From Pseudomonas oryzihabitans (GTDB lineage: Bacteria > Pseudomonadota > Gammaproteobacteria > Pseudomonadales > Pseudomonadaceae): DNA of 64,000 nucleotides. The position numbers and the translations under genes are program-made. Location: NCBI RefSeq assembly GCF_006384975.1, contig NZ_CP021645.1, forward strand, positions 2,818,001 to 2,882,000. Direction: 5' to 3'. The notes under the pieces are model-generated. The model was not told the origin of the DNA and searched no databases. It saw only the letters and a program-made list of their open reading frames with translations. Each line of letters opens with the position of its first letter. Positions within the stretch are counted from its first letter, which is position 1. Below, in pieces: positions 57,776-64,000 of this stretch.

Positions 57776-57814
57776 GTAGGAGCTGTCGCTACGGCGCACC
57801 GGCATGGTCGCGAT
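57776..57814. repeat. REP-like repeat, degenerate inverted copy
   Basis: This 39-bp stretch is the reverse complement of 43343-43381 with two mismatches (shared core CGCTACGGCGCACCGGCATG). It lacks a partner arm, so it is half of the palindrome. Confidence 0.7.
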
Positions 57815-57898
57815 CAATAGCCTCCGCAGCATCCGGCGGACTACCTTAGCTACGATTAGCCTCGTAGCTTCACCTCGTCCCCCAACCTCCTCCAAACG

Positions 57899-57933
57899 CC
57901 CCCTCTCCCCCAGGGAAAGAGCCGGGGTGAGGG
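57899..57933. repeat. Dispersed CCTCTCCC...GGTGAGGG repeat, copy 3
   Basis: CCCCCTCTCCCCCAGGGAAA then GAGCCGGGGTGAGGG. It differs from the copies at 28956 and 43228 at a few positions and has a weakened hairpin. Confidence 0.65.
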
Positions 57934-57967
57934 CCCGCTCAACCCCACGATTTCCAGCCAAAAGAAA

Positions 57968-57993
57968 AGGGGAGACCTGGCGGCCTCCCCTTG
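57968..57993. terminator. Hairpin AAGGGGAG / CTCCCCTT
   Basis: An 8-bp stem with a 10-nt loop in the spacer between the ProP-like and Lrp genes. It could end transcription from the left. No T-run of more than two bases follows. Confidence 0.35.
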
Positions 57994-58229
57994 AATTCGT
58001 TGTCCTCTCGCACCGCTCGTGACGGTGGCTGCGATCGACCAGGAATGGTGACCTGGGCGGGCCCGGGCGCGGCGGACGGGATACCGTCGTTGGCGATACG
58101 AAAGGCCCTCCTGGGGCGCTTCCGGTGGACAGCTCTACCGGGCTATCGAAGTTGAGTTCAGCTTACGCCCCTAGGCCCAGCAGGGGTTTGCGTTGTTTGC
58201 GCTTTTTATCGCCCCTTGCGCAATCCTTC

Positions 58230-58243
58230 GCTAGAAAACTAGC
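58230..58243. promoter_or_regulatory. Palindrome in the lrp-like promoter
   Basis: GCTAG-AAAA-CTAGC lies 35-48 bp upstream of the Lrp-like ATG. AT-centred short palindromes are typical sites for Lrp/AsnC proteins, so autoregulation is likely but not shown. Confidence 0.45.
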
Positions 58244-58277
58244 ATTGCACGCTCCTGGCTAGCGCAAGGTATGCAAA

Positions 58278-58757
58278 ATGGACAAACTCGACCGCTTCGA
58301 TCTAAAAATCCTGGCAGAACTGCAACGCGATACCCGCCTCTCCAACCAGGAACTAGCCGAACGCATCGGGCTATCACCCTCCCCCTGCTCGCGGCGGGTC
58401 AAGCAACTGGAAGACGCTGGCTACATCACCCGCCAGGTCGCCCTGCTGGATCGCAAGAAACTCGGCCTGTCGCTGACCGCCTTCGTGCTCATCGGCATGG
58501 ACAGGCACACCCCGGAGCGCTTCGAGAATTTCCAGGCGGTCATCGCCCAGTGCCCCGAGGTGCTGGAGTGCTGCCTGGTCACCGGCATGGACGCGGACTA
58601 CCAACTCAAGGTGGTGGTACCCGACATGGAGCACTACCAGCAATTGCTGCTGGGTACCCTGACGCGCATCGAAGGTGTCTCCAGCGTGCGTTCGAGCTTC
58701 GTGCTCAACCAGATCTTGGCCAGCACCGAGCTACCGCTCAACCACCTGCGTACCTAG
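58278..58757 (+). CDS. Lrp/AsnC-family transcriptional regulator
   Basis: A 159-residue regulator. The N-terminal HTH is DKLDRFDLKILAELQRDTRL to LSPSPCSRRVKQLEDAG, and the C-terminal RAM domain contains VLECCLVTGMDADYQLKVVV. This is the layout of local Lrp-type regulators that respond to an amino acid. Its last 27 bp overlap the 3' end of blh on the other strand. A link with rhodopsin control is not supported beyond position. Confidence 0.87.
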   Translation: MDKLDRFDLKILAELQRDTRLSNQELAERIGLSPSPCSRRVKQLEDAGYITRQVALLDRKKLGLSLTAFVLIGMDRHTPERFENFQAVIAQCPEVLECCLVTGMDADYQLKVVVPDMEHYQQLLLGTLTRIEGVSSVRSSFVLNQILASTELPLNHLRT

Positions 58758-59582
58758 GTGCGGGGCGACCGCAACACCGGTTCCGAGAAAGCGCGGCAGT
58801 ACCAGCATGTGCGGCACGGCGAAGGCCGCCAAGACGGCGAACAGGGCGCGGACACCGGTGCGTTCCTGCAGCAGGAAGACCAAGCCACCGGCCAGGGTGA
58901 AGACCGCCGCCCCCAGCAGGATCGGCCAGGTCAGCCAGAGATAGGCCTTGAGGCTGGCTGCCCCCAATAGCCGCTGCCGCACCCCGGTCTGGGGCGCGGC
59001 GTGCAGCAGATAGAAGCCGAGGGCGAAGCCCCCCAGGGGCGGCGTCAGCACCACGGCGAATAGCGTGACGGCGAGCCAGGGACAATGCCGCTGCCAGGCG
59101 GCCAGCAGCAGAACAGGCAGCGACAGCGCGCCACCGAGGACGAGCAGCCAGGTCAGCCATTGCGCCAAAGCTAAAGACGCCGTTGGCCCCATGGCCAAGC
59201 CCAGCAACCGGGCGACGGCTGCAGGGTGCAACAGCGCCGGCCCGCCAAGGATGAACAGCCCAAGCGCCAGCGACGTTAGCCGCCCGGCGAACAGCTCGTC
59301 CTCATGGGCGAAGTGCCAAGCCGAGAGCAGTAGGAACAGCGCCAGGGCCAGCGCTCCTGCCAGTTGCCAGCACAGCAGACAGGCCAGGGCGGTCGCCAGG
59401 TAGCAGCCCAGAAAGGCGGGGCGGCGTGTTGGAGAGACCAGGCAGAGGTCGCTGGCACCATGCAGCAGTCCCAGCCCCAGGCCCACCACCAGGACGAAGG
59501 CCAGTTGCCCTGCCCCGCCCGCCAGGCTGGCGAGCCCGGCGGTCAGCAGCAGCGCGAGCCAGCTCCGCCCGCTCACGGTCAT
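58731..59582 (-). CDS. blh: Beta-carotene 15,15'-dioxygenase Blh/Brp
   Basis: A 283-residue membrane enzyme with about seven helices that cleaves beta-carotene into two retinal molecules. Family motifs: GLLHGASDL (His41), AWHFAHED (His90, His93), FYLLHAAPQ (His194) and AVPHMLV (His258). The start at 59582 lies 2 bp after the rhodopsin stop codon, so the two are translated as a unit. In Blh from other bacteria I recall an HxxxH pair near His194; here the second position is Gln198. The upstream open frame inside the rhodopsin gene is not used. Confidence 0.85.
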   Translation of the reverse strand: MTVSGRSWLALLLTAGLASLAGGAGQLAFVLVVGLGLGLLHGASDLCLVSPTRRPAFLGCYLATALACLLCWQLAGALALALFLLLSAWHFAHEDELFAGRLTSLALGLFILGGPALLHPAAVARLLGLAMGPTASLALAQWLTWLLVLGGALSLPVLLLAAWQRHCPWLAVTLFAVVLTPPLGGFALGFYLLHAAPQTGVRQRLLGAASLKAYLWLTWPILLGAAVFTLAGGLVFLLQERTGVRALFAVLAAFAVPHMLVLPRFLGTGVAVAPHLGTQVVER

Positions 59583-59584
59583 GG

Positions 59585-60277
59585 CTAGACGCCAGGCCGC
59601 GCCAGGGCCGCGCGCAGGTTGCGCTCGGAGGTGAAGGCGTAGACCACCTTGGCCAGCACATCGAGGATCAGGAAGGCCCAGACCGTGGCTGCATCGCTCA
59701 CCGCCCAGACACCCTCGGGCCCCACGGCGAAGACCACCGGATAGATCAGCCAGAGCACGCTGAGAAAGCCGACGTTCTTGCGGTAGGCCACGCCAATCGG
59801 CGCCTGCTGCCCGGCCAGGGTCGCCAGCGGCTTCCACAACAGATAGAGCACCCCGGCGAAGGCCGCGCAGGACCAGGCGAAGAACACCCACTTGATGGTG
59901 CCGAAGGGGGCCAGGGAAGCGATCAGGCCGGTCACGATCATCACCACGTCCAGGGTGACGATGGAGGCCACGAAACCGGCCTGGCCTTCCTGCTCACGCG
60001 CGCCCAGGTAGGCCGAGCTCACCACGCCGGCCAGCAACAGTGGGGTGGTGAAGGTCCAGTCCAGGTAACGGGCGACATAGGTGACACTGCCGTCCGGCTT
60101 GATCAGGTTGCCGACGCCCAGGTACATGGCCAGATAGGCCGTGGCGGCGATGAAGGGCACGGCGGCATGCACCAGGGTATGGCCGCGCAACGGACCATGG
60201 TGCGCGCCCCTGGCATAGATCGCCAGGGACGCGAGCGACATGATGATGAAACCGATGAGCAGGGGCGTCTGAATCAT
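59585..60277 (-). CDS. Microbial rhodopsin, DTG-type proton pump
   Basis: A 230-residue seven-helix retinal protein. Retinal binds Lys210 in LDVLAK. Helix C reads RYLDWTFTTPLLLAG: Arg70, Asp73 (primary acceptor), Thr77 and Gly84 where bacteriorhodopsin has the donor Asp96. His37 (VHAAVP) on helix B takes the place of Thr46. This Asp-Thr-Gly set with helix-B His defines the DTG proton pumps described in proteobacteria. Also present are Asp110, Trp176, Tyr179, Pro180, Glu188 and Asp206; Leu81 predicts green absorption. Start at 60277 with GGAG six nt upstream; blh follows. Confidence 0.93.
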   Translation of the reverse strand: MIQTPLLIGFIIMSLASLAIYARGAHHGPLRGHTLVHAAVPFIAATAYLAMYLGVGNLIKPDGSVTYVARYLDWTFTTPLLLAGVVSSAYLGAREQEGQAGFVASIVTLDVVMIVTGLIASLAPFGTIKWVFFAWSCAAFAGVLYLLWKPLATLAGQQAPIGVAYRKNVGFLSVLWLIYPVVFAVGPEGVWAVSDAATVWAFLILDVLAKVVYAFTSERNLRAALARPGV

Positions 60278-60318
60278 GAAAGTCTCCAGAGGGTCGATAG
60301 GGGCGAACCGGTACGACC

Positions 60319-60339
60319 AACCCCTCTGGAAAAGGGGTT
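60319..60339 (-). promoter_or_regulatory. Hairpin in the rhodopsin 5' leader
   Basis: AACCCCT-N7-AGGGGTT forms a perfect 7-bp stem about 42 nt upstream of the rhodopsin start codon. It could be an RNA stem-loop in the leader or a protein-binding site. Confidence 0.45.
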
Positions 60340-60383
60340 CTCGACAACCGCTGCGCTTAAGGTAGAGAAGCCGCCGCGAGAGT

Positions 60384-60406
60384 TGGTTCAAAATGTTTCA
60401 GAACCA
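60384..60406 (-). promoter_or_regulatory. Inverted repeat upstream of the rhodopsin gene
   Basis: TGGTTC-N11-GAACCA, read on either strand, lies about 110 bp upstream of the rhodopsin start. TTGAAC within it could serve as a -35-like element, but the spacing to the nearest -10-like bases is long. Candidate operator only. Confidence 0.35.
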
Positions 60407-60522
60407 CTGGACGGCTGGCACAGCGGTCTCGATCGAGGTCAGGCGCCGCTCTTGAGCGCTCAGGCAGGCTGCGTCCTTTCGTGCCCTCCCGGAAATCTGC
60501 ATGCTGCCGCTCCAAAGGTATC

Positions 60523-60703
60523 GTCGAGCTACAAACGCTGCTTCAACTGCCATGCCTTCTTCGACGACTTTTACCAGCGCTTTCTGGCCAAATCGCTAAA
60601 GTATGAAAAGCCTGTTGTTAACGATATAGCCACTCAGAATGTATTGGCTTCAACTCAGCAAGCTAATACCTTTCATATTGAGCCAACACCAGAAAGCTAT
60701 TAA
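60523..60703 (+). pseudogene. Possible globin N-terminal remnant
   Basis: In frame with the stop codon at 60701, the reading SSYKRCFNCHAFFDDFYQRF and then LAKSLKYEKPVV resembles the first helices of bacterial single-domain globins (pattern FFDxFYxxFLAxSP). After about 30 residues the similarity is lost, exactly where the DNA turns AT-rich. There is no suitable start and the haem-binding histidine region is absent. I read it as a truncated gene, with moderate doubt. Confidence 0.4.
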
Positions 60704-60977
60704 GTCGCGGATCATCCATCTGCTTAACTAGCACAAGGTAGTTGAGCCCAGCCTCGAATCCACGCTAGAATTTTCTAGGCGCCGCATATTATTCGCAGGC
60801 CGACCTTAACTAGCACTACCACCTAATAGAAATCAGAACTCATTACCCAACAGAAAAGCTGAACAACCCTTAACTGAACCATTTACCCCTACGAGGTAAA
60901 AACACAAACACAACAACCTAAAATCAAGTAGTGATAACACGTTCAAAAACAGCAAGGCAAAATTAAGAAGAAACCAC

Positions 60978-61712
60978 ATGTACAAAGAAGCACTGATAGA
61001 AATAGCACCAACGATTGCTTACTTTTTGATATTTACAACATTAATCTACGTACTTCTTTATTTGTTACTTATAAAGAAAACAAAACACCTTCCAACTGTA
61101 CTTGGTGACATCGGATGGAAACGCGTGGATTACATATGGATAATTGCAGGATCGCTCGGGGTCGTTACTCAGATAATTCAAATACAAGCTCAAATTGTAA
61201 GCACTGAGCTAAGCACTCAAAGGACGCTTGACAATTTAGCCTCCATGAACTTAAACAGAGCAGCATTTGAATTAAGCGATTCGTCTGTTTGCCTTACCCG
61301 TACAGAAGAAAAGAAGTCAAATTTTAGAAATTTGGAGAAAAAAGAATTAATGAGAGCCTGCAAGAAATTTAAGGAATTCGCTCCAAACTCCCCAAATCAG
61401 ATCGAACTAAAAATAGCAATGATATTAAATAAAAAAGAAATAGAAGATTCTGCCGAAAACTATAAAACTCCTTTAATAAAAACCAAAATAGAATCCTTCA
61501 AAAAAGCCTTTGCGGCTTACGAAAAACAGCTAAATGAAACATCAAAAATAAACAATAAAGCAATAGAATATAATAGAGTTATACAGAAACTAATTATTAC
61601 AACCCCGATAATACTTGCTATAGCAATTGCCTTGAGGCTAGCAAAAGTTACAGGCGAGATAAGATTAAAAAAACTGTCAGACAAAAAATCTCAAAAATCT
61701 AATTGCCCTTAA
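60978..61712 (+). CDS. Orphan AT-rich membrane protein
   Basis: A 244-residue protein with two N-terminal membrane helices (about 10-33 and 51-69), a Lys/Glu/Asn-rich middle region of about 130 residues likely to be helical or coiled coil, and a third helix near 208-225, ending KKLSDKKSQKSNCP. GC content is far below that of neighbouring genes and AAA/AAT codons are common, so it was probably acquired by transfer. I recognise no family. The ATG at 60978 has AAGAAG about 10 nt upstream. Confidence 0.65.
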   Translation: MYKEALIEIAPTIAYFLIFTTLIYVLLYLLLIKKTKHLPTVLGDIGWKRVDYIWIIAGSLGVVTQIIQIQAQIVSTELSTQRTLDNLASMNLNRAAFELSDSSVCLTRTEEKKSNFRNLEKKELMRACKKFKEFAPNSPNQIELKIAMILNKKEIEDSAENYKTPLIKTKIESFKKAFAAYEKQLNETSKINNKAIEYNRVIQKLIITTPIILAIAIALRLAKVTGEIRLKKLSDKKSQKSNCP

Positions 61713-61798
61713 AAACTCAAACCAAGACAACGCAGAACAAGCTGACTTTACAAGATACCACTACAAAACCACAAAGCACAGAAAGATGAAGTGCCTGA

Positions 61799-61814
61799 CC
61801 GAATAAAAATTCGG
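61799..61814. terminator. Hairpin after the orphan membrane gene
   Basis: CCGAAT-AAAA-ATTCGG is a perfect 6-bp stem 87 bp after the stop codon at 61712. It is a plausible terminator, though only CCCCTCC follows instead of a T-run. Confidence 0.4.
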
Positions 61815-62151
61815 CCCCTCCATGATCATGATGCTTCCTGGTCAGAGCGACTCCGCCGCAAAGACCGACCTTGATAACAAACATCTTTACGAATCATATA
61901 TCAATAGCAACTAAGAAAACGCCGTTATCTGCAGCGACGTCTTACCCCTACACCAGGGCAAACATACCGTCGACGTCACCTTGGGATCGTCCAGCCTCCG
62001 ATACACGAGCCCTTCAATTAGCGTGTATCTGTAGGTGGCGCGCAGCACTGTGATGCAAAGTCTTGCCAGCGGCTAGGCCAAGAATAATAAGGGCCTAGCT
62101 GCCCTCTTGGACGATGCGTGGACTACGGGCAGTAGAGGTCAGCGACAGGTT

Positions 62152-62171
62152 GTAGAGGCTGATACCTCTAC
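62152..62171. terminator. Hairpin after the chemoreceptor gene
   Basis: GTAGAGG-CTGATA-CCTCTAC, a perfect 7-bp stem, 46 bp past the stop codon of the minus-strand chemoreceptor gene. Likely 3' end structure; no T-run. Confidence 0.4.
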
Positions 62172-62216
62172 GAGAAAGTGGACTCGCCATGACTGCCTGC
62201 CGGCAGCCATGGGCTT

Positions 62217-64000
62217 TCAGATCCGGAAACCACCCACCAGCTTTTGCAGCCGATCCGCCTCGGCTTCCAAGGCGGTGCAGGCCGCCAGGGTGGCCTGGAG
62301 GTTGTCCACGCCCTGCTGGTTGAGCAGGTTGATCTCGCTGATGTCCTGGTTGAGCGTTTCCACCACCGAGGTCTGTTCTTCGGTGGCGGTGGCCACCGAC
62401 TGGTTCTGGCCGTCGATCTCGCCGATGCGCTCGGTGACGCTGCCCAGACTGCTCCCGGCCTGCTGTGCCACCTGCATGCTGTGGGTGCTCTGCCGCTGGC
62501 TTTCCTGCATGAGGGCCACCGCATCGCGCGAGCCGTTCTGCAATTCCTCGATCATCTGCTGGATCTGCTGCGCCGAACTCTGGGTGCGGCTGGCCAGGGA
62601 GCGGACTTCATCAGCAACCACGGCGAAGCCACGACCGGCTTCACCGGCACGGGCCGCTTCGATGGCGGCGTTGAGCGCCAAGAGGTTGGTCTGCTCGGAA
62701 ATACCGCGGATGACGTCGAGGATCTGGCCGATGTTGGCGGTCTTGCCGTTGAGCGCTTCGATGTGTTCGCAACTGGTGCCGATCTTGGCCGATAGCGCCT
62801 GCATGGCGGTCATGGCCTCGTCCAGTACGCGTCGGCCTTCTTCGCCCTGCTGGCGCGCGCTGCGCGCCTCGCCGGAGGCGTGGGCGGCATTGCGGGCGAT
62901 CTCCTGGGTGGCGGCGCCCATTTCGTTGATGGCCGCGGCCACACTGGTAGTGCGCTGGGATTGCACATCCGACTGTTGCATGGACGACTGCGAGGCCTCC
63001 AGCACCCGGCGGGTACCCTGGTTGAGCTGGCCAGTACTCTGGGCCACATCGCGGATCGAGGTATGAATCCGCGCCACGAACTGGTTGAAAGCCTGGGCCA
63101 GCAGGCCGAATTCGTCGCGCGTCTCCACCGGCAGGCGACGGGTCAGGTCGCCCTCGCCCTGGGCGATGTCTTCCATGGCACGGCCGAGGTCGCGGAGCGG
63201 GCGCAGCAGCCCCCGGATCAGCAGACCCAGCAGCAGCACCATGACGATGACCGCGACCACGGTCGCGACGATGGCCAGGTTGCGGGCCTGGGTCACCGGG
63301 GCATAGGCCTTGGCTTCGTCGATGGATAGGCCCAGGTACCACTTCGCGGCTACCGGCAGGCCTTCCACCGGGGTGAAACTCACCAGGCGATCACTGCCAC
63401 CGACCCGTACCGTCTGGAAGCCGGGCGCCAGGGTTGGCGTGTTATCCGGGAAGACGTCCTTGAGCGACTTGAGCACCTGTTCGGGATGGCTGCTGACCAG
63501 GACCTTGCCATTGGCGTCCACCAGGAAGGCCTCGCCCAGGCCACCCGCATCCAAGGCACTGATCATCTCCGTCAGGGTGGACAGATAGAGATAGCAGGCC
63601 ACCACGCCGCCCAGTTGGCCATTGCGCAGCAAGGGCGCCGAGATGGTCAGCCCCAGCTTGCCGTTCGAGGCGAAGATATAGGGAGAGGAAAGCGTGAGGC
63701 CGCCGGCGGCCACTGCCTCGGTGTACCAGGGCCGTTTGCGCGGATCGTAACCGGCGGGGACCGGCGAGCCGTTGCGGGCGATGAAGGTACCGTCCGGTTG
63801 CGCCAGGTAGAGGGTGGAGAACACCTCGGTATAAATCTTCTGCTCCGGCAGTTTGTCGAAGTTACCCGAGGGGGTGTCGGTGAGGATCGTCTGCACCAGG
63901 GCATCGGCTACCTTGATGCGGGTTTCCAACCAGTAGGACACATTGGTCGCCGTGATACGCCCCGTCTCGGTCAGGGTCTGCTGTAGCGTCTGATCGATGG
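62217..64000 (-). CDS. Methyl-accepting chemotaxis protein, dCache type (5' end beyond window)
   Basis: At least 594 residues of a chemoreceptor; the reading frame continues through 64000, so the N-terminus is missing. It has a periplasmic dCache ligand domain ([39 protein letters not shown]), one membrane helix ([19 protein letters not shown]), a HAMP segment ([20 protein letters not shown]) and the signalling hairpin tip [20 protein letters not shown]. It should steer the CheA pathway in response to a small ligand, possibly an amino or organic acid. No C-terminal CheR-binding pentapeptide. Confidence 0.92.
   Translation of the reverse strand, partial: IDQTLQQTLTETGRITATNVSYWLETRIKVADALVQTILTDTPSGNFDKLPEQKIYTEVFSTLYLAQPDGTFIARNGSPVPAGYDPRKRPWYTEAVAAGGLTLSSPYIFASNGKLGLTISAPLLRNGQLGGVVACYLYLSTLTEMISALDAGGLGEAFLVDANGKVLVSSHPEQVLKSLKDVFPDNTPTLAPGFQTVRVGGSDRLVSFTPVEGLPVAAKWYLGLSIDEAKAYAPVTQARNLAIVATVVAVIVMVLLLGLLIRGLLRPLRDLGRAMEDIAQGEGDLTRRLPVETRDEFGLLAQAFNQFVARIHTSIRDVAQSTGQLNQGTRRVLEASQSSMQQSDVQSQRTTSVAAAINEMGAATQEIARNAAHASGEARSARQQGEEGRRVLDEAMTAMQALSAKIGTSCEHIEALNGKTANIGQILDVIRGISEQTNLLALNAAIEAARAGEAGRGFAVVADEVRSLASRTQSSAQQIQQMIEELQNGSRDAVALMQESQRQSTHSMQVAQQAGSSLGSVTERIGEIDGQNQSVATATEEQTSVVETLNQDISEINLLNQQGVDNLQATLAACTALEAEADRLQKLVGGFRI

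Larger units (their letters stand above)
57673..58277. other. Repeat-rich intergenic region
   Basis: This 605-bp spacer contains a perfect REP-like hairpin, a degenerate inverted copy of the same repeat, copy 3 of the CCTCTCCC/GGTGAGGG repeat, an AAGGGGAG/CTCCCCTT hairpin at 57968-57993, and the promoter region of the Lrp gene with a GCTAGAAAACTAGC palindrome. No coding sequence is seen. Confidence 0.6.
60278..60977. other. Intergenic region where composition shifts from GC-rich to AT-rich
   Basis: The left 300 bp carry the rhodopsin promoter and leader. From about 60598 rightward the DNA becomes strongly AT-rich and remains so to about 61930. A globin-like fragment lies at the junction. No complete gene is seen. 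Confidence 0.55.
61713..62216. other. Intergenic region at the right end of the AT-rich island
   Basis: 504 bp without a convincing gene. It starts AT-rich and returns to normal composition by about 61930. It contains a terminator-like stem (61799-61814) and a hairpin after the chemoreceptor gene (62152-62171). Short open frames at 61871-62053 (plus) and about 61920-62047 (minus) have no recognisable similarity. Confidence 0.45.

Noticed and set aside
59426..60703. 425-codon plus-strand frame across rhodopsin
   Set aside because: Most of it is antisense to the rhodopsin and blh genes; only the last 60 codons have protein-like character and are reported as a remnant.
61871..62053. 60-codon plus-strand ORF in the island
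   Set aside because: No ribosome site or family resemblance; composition is like the non-coding flank.

Overview
The window is GC-rich DNA (roughly 65 percent by eye) with the gene content of a Pseudomonas: a seleno formate dehydrogenase operon with fdhE, a minor-pilin operon ending in pilY1 and pilE, MocR, WYL, LysR and Lrp regulators, DbpA, a bestrophin and a DUF748 protein. A microbial rhodopsin with its own retinal-forming oxygenase fits a yellow, carotenoid-making plant or soil group such as P. oryzihabitans. That placement is inference. I saw no rRNA, tRNA, CRISPR array or prophage.

Layout. 1-3 kb: a truncated MFS exporter with a divergent LysR regulator, then the bdcA/bdcR pair with two matching operators. 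3-8.7 kb: fdhE, fdoI, fdoH and fdoG on the minus strand; fdoG is read through an in-frame UGA as selenocysteine with a visible SECIS hairpin. 8.9-22 kb: a GyrI-like protein, a sirtuin, an acyltransferase, a secreted GH15 glucoamylase, a FUSC exporter, cytochrome b561, an ArsB-like carrier, an MFS carrier and a bestrophin. 22.6-29.7 kb: a DUF748 envelope protein, tandem DUF2845 proteins, a quinone reductase with its LysR, a glutathione transferase and a nucleoside deoxyribosyltransferase whose stop codon lies in a 167-bp MITE-like palindrome. 30-34 kb: a diguanylate cyclase, a serine recombinase and an EAL phosphodiesterase. 34-46.9 kb: a MocR regulator with an operator array, small hydrolases, a WYL/VOC pair, Cdh, NudK, an MpaB-like oxygenase, DbpA and a second glutathione transferase. 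46.9-53.3 kb: fimT-pilV-pilW-pilX-pilY1-pilE. 54-58 kb: a lipid methyltransferase-like gene, a proline-rich exported protein, a broken aldo/keto reductase, a ProP-type symporter and a repeat-rich spacer. 58.3-60.3 kb: an Lrp regulator converging on a rhodopsin-blh operon. 60.5-62.2 kb: an AT-rich island with a broken globin-like gene and an orphan membrane protein. The window ends inside a chemoreceptor.

How genes work together. FdoGHI oxidise periplasmic formate and pass electrons to quinone, with FdhE assisting assembly. Blh should cleave beta-carotene to retinal, which binds the rhodopsin encoded 2 bp upstream. The rhodopsin has the residues of the DTG proton pumps: Asp73, Thr77, Gly84 in place of the cytoplasmic carboxylic donor, and His37 on helix B. 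The cyclase and EAL protein can make and destroy c-di-GMP, which fits the pilus and chemotaxis genes nearby, but a direct link is inference.

The most notable items are the DTG-type rhodopsin/blh operon, including a possible metal-ligand change in Blh, the adjacent AT-rich island, the MITE-like element that supplies a stop codon, and the operator arrays at bdcA/bdcR and the MocR gene.
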